Shown piece by piece: positions 6,869 to 11,888 of a DNA stretch of 11,888 nt. Position numbers and translations under genes: made by a program. The stretch is from Acidobacteriota bacterium (GTDB lineage Bacteria; Acidobacteriota; Blastocatellia; Pyrinomonadales; Pyrinomonadaceae), in assembly GCA_003222835.1 (NCBI GenBank), contig QHXE01000062.1, positions 1 to 11,888 on the forward strand, read 5' to 3'. Under the pieces are notes generated by a model, which was not told where the DNA came from, searched no databases, and saw nothing but the letters and a program-made list of their open reading frames with translations. The stretch's first letter is position 1. The number at the start of each line of letters is the position of its first letter.

Positions 6869-7117
6869 TTACCCCGCCTCATTCGAAACGTAACAACCCG
6901 TCACACTCCAAGGCTCGATCACGAGACCGATCTCCTTCACTTCGCCTTTATCTTTCTTGTCGCGCAGCTTCAGCATTAGCGACTGCGCGGCGCTGGCCTT
7001 GTTCCAAACATTTCGCGGCGCCATCGTCTCAGTAAGCGTAAAGCCAGCACCGGTCGCCGCTTCCGGAGTGTCAAAAACTTTCGCTTCGTAGTGTGCGGCG
7101 ATTTCTTTTGGATTCAT
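6869..7117 (-). CDS. Unrecognised 82-residue protein between nuoC and nuoD
   Basis: I do not recognise this protein. It begins MNPKEIAAHYEAKVFDTPEA, is soluble in appearance with no signal peptide or membrane helix, has a basic middle (KLRDKKDKGEVKE, 50-62) and ends with a small hydrophobic patch around EIGLVIEPWSVTGCYVS. One cysteine is present (Cys75). It lies on the same strand as nuoC and nuoD, 111 bp after nuoC and 127 bp before nuoD. Codon usage resembles its neighbours and the opposite strand has no good alternative, so I take it as a real gene. It could be a lineage-specific complex I accessory protein or an unrelated insert. The start has only a weak ribosome binding site. Confidence 0.65.
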   Translation of the reverse strand: MNPKEIAAHYEAKVFDTPEAATGAGFTLTETMAPRNVWNKASAAQSLMLKLRDKKDKGEVKEIGLVIEPWSVTGCYVSNEAG

Positions 7118-7228
7118 CGATCTTGGTACTCAGTATTTTGCGTTTATTTCTCGCTCCCGAAAAGGCGCTATTTCTAAAAATCAAACTACAAAAGTTCACC
7201 CGTCGAACTCCTGCCTTCTGCCGACTGC

Positions 7229-8089
7229 CTACTTGTCCTTAGGCATTACCTCTTTTCCACTCTTGAAAAGCTCGCGCACCTCGCGCTCTTGTGGTACCGA
7301 CAGAATCTCCAATCCGTATGCGCGTCGCTGTTCCAACTGTTCGCGCTGTACGTCGGTGAATTCCGGCAAATGATTTTCGGTCCATTTATTCTCGACAAAC
7401 TCGAGGGGATAGTCCTTGCGCAGCGGATGTCCTTCCCAATCGGGCGGCAAAAGAATTCGGCGCAGGTCAGGATGACTGTGAAACCTCACGCCGAAGAGAT
7501 CGTAAACTTCCCGCTCCGGCCAATCCGCCGCAGGCCACACGCCAGTAACACTGGCGACTGCCTCGCCATCGACGGCAACTTTCAAACGCACGCGCTGGTT
7601 TGCGGGGATCGAATAGAGATTGTAAACGACTTCGAAGGGCGCTTCCTTGCGATCCGGATAGTGCACGCAAGTCAAGTCAGAAAGATAATTGAACGGCGTG
7701 TCGGCATCGCGTTTCAACGCATCACAAACTTCGACGATGCGCGCAGGTTCGATGCGAATCGAAAGCTGACCGAGAAACTCCGAAGCTTCAATCACCGCGC
7801 CGTCAAACTTGTCGCGCAGTTTTTTCACCAGTGGATGATTGGCGGCATCGACCGGCTTCGGACCTTCTTCTTTCTTTTTTACTGGAGCCTTAGGAGGTCC
7901 GGGTGCGGCGGCCTTTTGCGCTTGTTCTTTAGCTGCCGCGACGCGCGCTTTGGCCGCTTCAACTTGCGCATCTTTTTCGGCGTCGGCTGAAAGTGAAGAA
8001 GGGTTTGCAGGGCGCGCTTGCTCCTGCTCGTGCTTTTCTGAGGGTGCGTTCGGTTTTGAACCCAAATCGGGCTTATCTTCCTGTGCCAT
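7229..8089 (-). CDS. nuoC: NADH-quinone oxidoreductase subunit C (30-kDa subunit), with N-terminal extension
   Basis: This subunit of the complex I connecting module packs against NuoD and NuoB. The family domain spans about 85-260. It shows FNYLSDLTCVHYPDR (133-147) and the 30-kDa signature WPEREVYDLFGVRFHSHPDL (190-209), then RRILLPPDWEGHPLRKDYPL. An extra N-terminal stretch of about 80 residues is rich in Ala, Lys, Glu and Pro. It contains a predicted charged helix (37-63, AEKDAQVEAAKARVAAAKEQ) and a Pro/Lys linker (64-80). Classical NuoC has little before the core, so this tail is unusual. The ATG at 8089 is the only start that fits the frame upstream; an internal start near the core cannot be excluded. 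It is the first nuo gene of the cluster, and no nuoA or nuoB precedes it. Confidence 0.93.
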   Translation of the reverse strand: MAQEDKPDLGSKPNAPSEKHEQEQARPANPSSLSADAEKDAQVEAAKARVAAAKEQAQKAAAPGPPKAPVKKKEEGPKPVDAANHPLVKKLRDKFDGAVIEASEFLGQLSIRIEPARIVEVCDALKRDADTPFNYLSDLTCVHYPDRKEAPFEVVYNLYSIPANQRVRLKVAVDGEAVASVTGVWPAADWPEREVYDLFGVRFHSHPDLRRILLPPDWEGHPLRKDYPLEFVENKWTENHLPEFTDVQREQLEQRRAYGLEILSVPQEREVRELFKSGKEVMPKDK

Positions 8090-8208
8090 ACGCTCGCTTC
8101 AATACACTCTGAGTCATGACGCTCTGGCTTTGGGCCACGGGCGCGTTAGTCCAAACGCCACGCTCACGTGTGATTGCGAAATCGCGAAACAGGTCGGAAC
8201 AAAAATGA

Positions 8209-8238
8209 CTTGTAGCATGCGATTTACGCCATTGTCAA
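8209..8238 (-). promoter_or_regulatory. Candidate sigma70-type promoter for the nuo cluster
   Basis: On the minus strand, TTGACA (8238-8233) is followed after 18 nt by TACAAG (8214-8209, four of six matches to TATAAT). Transcription would begin near 8202 and leave a leader of about 110 nt before nuoC. It lies in the only gene-free stretch longer than 300 bp (8090-8426) in front of the cluster. The rest of that stretch holds the repeat doublet at 8257-8426 and nothing else I can name. The -35 box is perfect, but the -10 box is weak and the spacer is long. Confidence 0.4.
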
Positions 8239-8256
8239 TTGAGCTGATCGGAGCAG

Positions 8257-8426
8257 AGTTCTGCCTCTCCATTTGGGAGAGCGACGGAGTGAGGTGCTAG
8301 CTGCGGACTCAATAACTTTCACTTTCATCTAATACGCGCAAAGGATCGTGAAAATGGAAAGAATAGTCCCTCGGCTCTTCTCGGCTAGGCCCTTACCCAA
8401 CCCTCTGCCGACGGGAGAGGGAGTTG
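8257..8426. repeat. CCCTCTCCC-family inverted doublet between the lipoprotein gene and nuoC
   Basis: The left unit (8257-8301) has CTCTCC (8265-8270) paired with GGAGAG (8276-8281) and ends GAGGTGCTAGC. The right unit (about 8382-8426) reads GGCTAGGCCCTTACCC, then CCCTCT (8401-8406) paired with AGAGGG (8416-8421). The units face each other, so the pair is an inverted repeat around about 80 bp of A-rich unique sequence. Inside, TTTCAC and GTGAAA form a weak further inverted repeat. The right unit abuts the stop codon of the lipoprotein gene and may act as a 3' RNA-end hairpin, although no U-run follows. Confidence 0.65.
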
Positions 8427-9563
8427 TTATCTCCTTCGTTTTCCCTTGACCTCGCCCGGCGGCGTAACGCGCATCACTCCATGATCGTCGCGATATAAAC
8501 TATAGGTCAGCTCTTTGATTTCGCCGTCTTCCTTTACCCTGACGGTAAACGTCTTGTTCGCGCCGCGACCTTCGACACGCATGGGCAGATACCCTTCCAA
8601 ATCCGGGCTGCGATAGGCGGTGTAGTGGTCCTGGTCATGCTTCTCGTAACCAAGCACGTAAATGCGATCGAAATCAGGCTCCTCCAATTTGTGGAGTTCT
8701 TTTGCAGAACTCCTTTCGAGAATCACCCAACTGCCAGGCCGCGATTCTTTCGCCACATCCTTCGTCTTCGTCGATGAAGCTTCTTCGCTGCTATCTTCAT
8801 CAAGCCGCCGCCAAGCCACAAACTCGCGGCCGGTGCGGTAATAAATGATGTCGCTCGGCACCGTCAGCTCGACTTGCTTTCCAAAAATCCAACCTTCGGG
8901 CGCGGGCGAGATCGCCGGCGACAGCCGCACTTTGTACCAAAGTTCCGTCGTCTCTTGTTCCTCCGGATTTTCTTCGTCACTCTCCGCGTTCTTGTTATTG
9001 CTGTTGGCGCTTCCCGCTTTGGGCGCGGTATCGCTCTCGCTCGATTCGGCGCCTTTCTGTTTCGCCGCGCGCTTCCAACCGATAATCTCGAAGCTCGATC
9101 CGCTGTCGAGTCGCATCATGATGTTTTCATTGTTGCTGCGATCCGGCGTTAACCGCAGATTCGAACTCGCATGCAGTTGGCCCGTCGCCTGTCCCTGTAC
9201 GTTCTTGTCTTCATCGGCAAGCTTTCGCGCCTTTTCCAGGACATTGTCCGGCATTATATTGCGCGCTTCGATCCAGCCTTCGGTCTTCTCTTCGTCGTGT
9301 CCCCGGACTCGATACCAACGCTCCTTCTTGGTGTTATCGCTGGGATCGGGAATGTCGATCGAGTCAAGAATGTCGATCGTATCGCCGCGGTTAACCTCGA
9401 GTAAATCAGCCGCGACGACTGCCGTTGAGCTTCGTATCTGAGCACTGTGAGCCACGACGACTCCGGTGTTGTTGCGACTGGCGAGCGTGCTGCATGCACT
9501 GATCAGAATAGCGCTAGCGAAAAGAATGGCGGTTTTAAGCCAGGGGTGTTTCGAATGGTTCAT
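8427..9563 (-). CDS. Lipoprotein with two SH3-like (SH3b) domains
   Basis: The 378-residue protein has a lipoprotein signal (basic start, hydrophobic 11-22, lipobox ISAC with Cys24), so it is probably anchored in a membrane facing the periplasm. A first bacterial SH3-like domain is seen at about 35-105 (AQIRSSTAVV, GDTIDILDS, RWYRVRG, GWIEARNIMP). A second is at about 130-232 (SNLRLTPDRS, SSFEIIGW, LWYKVRLS, EGWIFGKQVEL), interrupted by a low-complexity acidic insert (168-207). The C-terminal third (about 240-378) is not recognised. SH3b domains in this setting often bind cell-wall or protein ligands, but the ligand here is unknown. It starts 9 nt after the stop of the peptidase gene, so the two are likely co-transcribed and may act together outside the cytoplasm. 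Confidence 0.8.
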   Translation of the reverse strand: MNHSKHPWLKTAILFASAILISACSTLASRNNTGVVVAHSAQIRSSTAVVAADLLEVNRGDTIDILDSIDIPDPSDNTKKERWYRVRGHDEEKTEGWIEARNIMPDNVLEKARKLADEDKNVQGQATGQLHASSNLRLTPDRSNNENIMMRLDSGSSFEIIGWKRAAKQKGAESSESDTAPKAGSANSNNKNAESDEENPEEQETTELWYKVRLSPAISPAPEGWIFGKQVELTVPSDIIYYRTGREFVAWRRLDEDSSEEASSTKTKDVAKESRPGSWVILERSSAKELHKLEEPDFDRIYVLGYEKHDQDHYTAYRSPDLEGYLPMRVEGRGANKTFTVRVKEDGEIKELTYSLYRDDHGVMRVTPPGEVKGKRRR

Positions 9564-9572
9564 AGGCTGTTT

Positions 9573-11159
9573 CTACTTACCTCGATGCGGAAATCGCACA
9601 TAGTCATTGTAACCTAACTCGCGCAGCAAATCGCGCTGCTGCTTAGTTAGCTGCTCGCTGACGCTGATGCTGGTCCGTAAGCCAGACTTCTCGACGCGCA
9701 AGCCGAACGGCGCCAGTTCTGTCTGCAAATTGATTACTACCGGATTACCGATGAACATTTGAACAAAATCCCGGGAGATCGACTCCGCGGTTAACAGATT
9801 CGTCACCGCATCATTGCCGTCATCAGCGTTCGTAAGCGTATTTGAACCCGGCTCCGATGAACGATATCGCTGAAAGAGTCTACGATACACATCATCGAGG
9901 GAGCGTTTTCCGTGACTCTGACTCCGCAACTTCAAATCATAAAGAAACGCGACCACCATGCTTTTCGAGTAAACGGAAGACTCACCGACCGTCCATCTTC
10001 TTTGCGAGGCCTCGACGAGCGACCAGCGATCGTGATCCACTCCGGCGACGTAACCATCATAAGCGCGAGCGATCGCGTTCAAAAACTCCGGAAACGTAAG
10101 CAGATCCAGTCTTAGCGCCGTCCGTGCCGCTTGATATACGGTAAATCCTTCGTAGAACCAGTCGTAGTCATCGTTGAGTGCCAAACCATTCGGCACCCAT
10201 AGATGAAACAACTCATGCGTTAGCGGCGTGCTCAATCGAACCAAGGCGGCGACCTTCGATGGTATTTTTCCCATTAATAACGTGACCGTCGATCCGCGAG
10301 TCTCTGCACTCCATCTGTCTGTCAACAGACCCTGGAAAGGAAGCACGATCAAGGTCGATTGTTTCGCGGGCATCGAGCCACACACATCGCGGTGAGCCTT
10401 GAGCACCTTGGCGGCCAATTCGGATGCTTCGCTGTCGGTGAACGCCCAATCGCCGTCCGCAATCAGATTGAAAGCCATTCCTGAAATCGTAGAACGAGAA
10501 ACTCGCAACCGGCTGCCGATGACAAACACGGCGCGATCCGAGTCGACGACTTCAAAACTCGATGGTCGCGTTTCATTCTCATTCGAATGGACCGACCAGC
10601 TTGCCGGCAGCTCAAATCGTATGGCCATGCTGCCTCTCTCGCGCCGATCGGCAGCAGTAACATTGGCAGTTCGCAATAGATCACCCAGCATCAGCAGCCC
10701 CCGTTCGGTATTCAGCCACGAAACCTTAACCGCATCCGACGCTTTAGCGGGTGGCCTAAGACGAACTTCGTATTGAAATCTCGATGCAGATGCCTCTGAC
10801 GCGAATTGACCGGGCGCGATCTTCCGATATGGAATCTCGATGTCGGAATTATCGAAAAGTCTCAATCCCTCGATTCTGCCGCCCAATCCCAGAATGCCGG
10901 CATAGCTGTCGCGAAAAGACCAAACTTTGGTAGGCGGGCAAGTACCTTCGATAATCACGCGATTGGATTCGGGAACCACTCGAATCACGACGCGCAAACT
11001 CTGAGCACACACGGGCGCCGCGAGGAGGCAAACGAGGGCAAAAACACAGAGTCTTAGATTGCCCGGTGTGCCAGGAATTTGCAGGTAACTCCCTCTCCCT
11101 TTGGGAGAGGGTTGGGGTGAGGGGTTAGCAGAGAGGAACCAAGAAATTATTCTCTTCAT
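9573..11159 (-). CDS. Secreted M61-like zinc metallopeptidase with a repeat-derived N-terminus
   Basis: The zinc motif HELFH (His315, Glu316, His319) lies in LTHELFHLWVPNGLAL, with the third ligand in DWFYEGFT (Glu337), 18 residues on. YSKSMVVAFLYDLKLR (397-412) is the helix that follows in the M61 (glycyl aminopeptidase) family. An N-terminal beta-rich domain spans about 53-240. A C-terminal PDZ domain, common in M61, is not obvious. A signal peptide core (LRLCVFALVCLLAAPVCA, 35-52) is present, preceded by about 34 residues. Residues about 11-24 (ANPSPQPSPKGRGS) are the translation of a CCCTCTCCC-type repeat, and the ATG lies between the two units of that doublet. No strong ribosome binding site precedes it. 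No ATG, GTG or TTG start is available between the repeat and the signal peptide core, although a CTG exists. The lipoprotein gene follows in the same unit. Confidence 0.8.
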   Translation of the reverse strand: MKRIISWFLSANPSPQPSPKGRGSYLQIPGTPGNLRLCVFALVCLLAAPVCAQSLRVVIRVVPESNRVIIEGTCPPTKVWSFRDSYAGILGLGGRIEGLRLFDNSDIEIPYRKIAPGQFASEASASRFQYEVRLRPPAKASDAVKVSWLNTERGLLMLGDLLRTANVTAADRRERGSMAIRFELPASWSVHSNENETRPSSFEVVDSDRAVFVIGSRLRVSRSTISGMAFNLIADGDWAFTDSEASELAAKVLKAHRDVCGSMPAKQSTLIVLPFQGLLTDRWSAETRGSTVTLLMGKIPSKVAALVRLSTPLTHELFHLWVPNGLALNDDYDWFYEGFTVYQAARTALRLDLLTFPEFLNAIARAYDGYVAGVDHDRWSLVEASQRRWTVGESSVYSKSMVVAFLYDLKLRSQSHGKRSLDDVYRRLFQRYRSSEPGSNTLTNADDGNDAVTNLLTAESISRDFVQMFIGNPVVINLQTELAPFGLRVEKSGLRTSISVSEQLTKQQRDLLRELGYNDYVRFPHRGK

Positions 11160-11262
11160 GTCTTCAAGATCCGCTCCGTGGAGTAGAGAGAATAATATAA
11201 GTTTGTTTACTTCGCAGCTAGGCCCTCACCCCAGCCCTCTCCCAAAGGGAGAGGGAGTTGCC
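11088..11262. repeat. CCCTCTCCC palindrome doublet (REPIN-like) containing the peptidase start codon
   Basis: Unit A (11088-11127) has CCCTCTCCC (11091-11099) paired with GGGAGAGGG (11103-11111), then TTGGGGTGAGGGGTTAG. Unit B (11217-11262) is its near-perfect reverse complement, with the same 9-bp stem at 11235-11243 and 11247-11255. The core between them carries its own perfect 10-bp inverted repeat, ATTATTCTCT (11146-11155) with AGAGAATAAT (11187-11196). The nested layout suggests a small non-autonomous mobile palindrome. The start codon of the peptidase (11159-11157) sits in the loop of the inner stem. Confidence 0.85.
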
Positions 11263-11286
11263 TATAGATTCTTGACTGCACCCGCA

Positions 11287-11315
11287 TTGACACGCTCATC
11301 AGGGCTGACTAGACT
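11287..11315 (+). promoter_or_regulatory. Sigma70-like promoter of the small CxxC-protein gene
   Basis: TTGACA (11287-11292) is a perfect -35 box. After 17 nt, TAGACT (11310-11315) matches four of six positions of the -10 consensus. Transcription would begin near 11322, about 23 nt before the GTG start at 11345. The -10 box lies inside the palindrome at 11309-11327. Confidence 0.6.
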
Positions 11316-11327
11316 ACATTAGTCTAG
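11309..11327. promoter_or_regulatory. Perfect palindromic operator candidate overlapping the -10 box
   Basis: CTAGACTA (11309-11316), CAT (11317-11319) and TAGTCTAG (11320-11327) form an exact 8-bp inverted repeat centred just after the -10 box. A dimeric repressor bound here would block RNA polymerase. The GACTA-CAT-TAGTC core is reminiscent of BlaI/MecI/CopY-type operators (ACTACA/TGTAGT), but that assignment is a guess. No regulator gene is in the window. Confidence 0.5.
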
Positions 11328-11344
11328 CATCAAATTTCAGGACC

Positions 11345-11743
11345 GTGATCGACAGCAAACCTTTAGCATCTTATCGTCGCAGCGCGCGCGTTCTCGCCGC
11401 TTTGCTATTGGCTGCCATTGGGTGGGGCGCGATTGCTGAAGCCACTCACCGTCACGGAAATCAATCGACTCTTCGCTCAGGGTTAGCCCCAGCCGCAGAT
11501 GCCTCACGTCAGTCGTTGACAGCGAGGCTAGAAACCACCGAAACAAGTCAGACCGGATCGTCACACGCCAGTCAATGTCTGATCTGTCAGCTTCAGCAGA
11601 ATCTATCCACGATTCTGTTTGCGCCGCCGTTGCGAATTGCCACCGGTGACACACTGTCGGCTCGTCTAAATTCCCAGCCAGTTCCGCCGCCGTCCAGATC
11701 GGCTCTGCCACAACAAGGCCGCGCTCCTCCAATCACCCTCTAA
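11345..11743 (+). CDS. Small membrane-anchored CxxC protein (DUF2946-like)
   Basis: The 132-residue protein starts at GTG (11345), with AGGA only a few bases before it. A single hydrophobic segment (about 15-33, VLAALLLAAIGWGAIAEA) is followed by HRHG (His35, His37). A long Ser/Thr-rich stretch leads to SQCLICQLQQNLS (Cys78, Cys81), and the tail is Pro-rich and ends GRAPPITL. The His pair, the CxxC and the RAPP end resemble DUF2946-type proteins, some of which sit near copper or TonB-receptor genes. A metal-related role is possible but not shown. The gene is expressed from its own promoter with a palindromic operator, and another gene appears to start 142 bp downstream on the same strand. Confidence 0.7.
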   Translation: MIDSKPLASYRRSARVLAALLLAAIGWGAIAEATHRHGNQSTLRSGLAPAADASRQSLTARLETTETSQTGSSHASQCLICQLQQNLSTILFAPPLRIATGDTLSARLNSQPVPPPSRSALPQQGRAPPITL

Positions 11744-11867
11744 GCCGCTAATCGCCAATCTTGCGTGTGCGTGAGTCTGTGTACGCGCACAGTTTAAGGC
11801 AAAGCGACGCGCTCTATTTCTCTTCGTGGATTCACGAGCGAAAGCTTCGCCTGGCAATCAACCCGAT

Positions 11868-11888
11868 AGGAGGCAAAGAGATCAATGG
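11868..11888 (+). promoter_or_regulatory. Ribosome binding site and first codon of the next gene (off the window)
   Basis: A full AGGAGG (11868-11873) lies 11 nt before an ATG at 11885-11887, where the window ends. A coding gene co-oriented with the CxxC-protein gene therefore probably begins here. The 141-bp spacer before it contains only a hairpin GTGTGCGT / ACGCGCAC (11765-11772 and 11783-11790) without a following U-run. Confidence 0.55.

Noticed and set aside
11337..11732. Minus-strand open frame opposite the CxxC-protein gene
   Set aside because: The plus-strand reading has a promoter, a membrane segment and a CxxC motif. The minus-strand translation has no recognisable feature.

Overview
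The window is a piece of a bacterial chromosome. It is dominated by the membrane-arm and connecting-arm genes of respiratory complex I (NADH:quinone oxidoreductase, Nuo), all on the minus strand. The proteins are of ordinary Gram-negative type. The dense palindromic interspersed repeats, the four-helix-bundle cassette and the style of the small CxxC protein at the right end suggest a soil-type Acidobacteriota (Blastocatellia-like) genome. That placement comes from memory of such genomes and was not computed.

Layout, in the direction of minus-strand transcription (right to left): an M61-like zinc peptidase (11159-9573) and an SH3-domain lipoprotein (9563-8427) form a two-gene unit 9 nt apart. 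A 337-bp gene-free stretch follows, with a candidate promoter and an inverted repeat doublet. The Nuo cluster then reads nuoC, an unrecognised 82-aa ORF, nuoD, nuoH, nuoI, a four-helix-bundle cassette gene, nuoJ, nuoK, nuoL. nuoA, B, E, F and G are not here. nuoL is disrupted by a short out-of-frame deletion and runs off the left edge. At the right end a divergent plus-strand gene (11345-11743) encodes a small membrane-anchored CxxC protein behind a sigma70-like promoter that overlaps a perfect palindrome. A strong ribosome binding site and ATG at the last bases announce one more plus-strand gene.

Functionally, NuoC and NuoD form the quinone-module stalk, NuoI carries two [4Fe-4S] clusters towards the quinone, NuoH holds the quinone chamber, and NuoJ, K and L belong to the proton-pumping arm.

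The most unusual property is in the spacers. Nearly every Nuo spacer holds a palindromic or inverted repeat, and at least three sequence families are represented, several arranged as REPIN-like inverted pairs. One doublet contains the start codon and first codons of the peptidase gene. A separate cassette with a four-helix-bundle gene and 12-bp inverted ends sits between nuoI and nuoJ, and its edge contains the nuoJ start codon.
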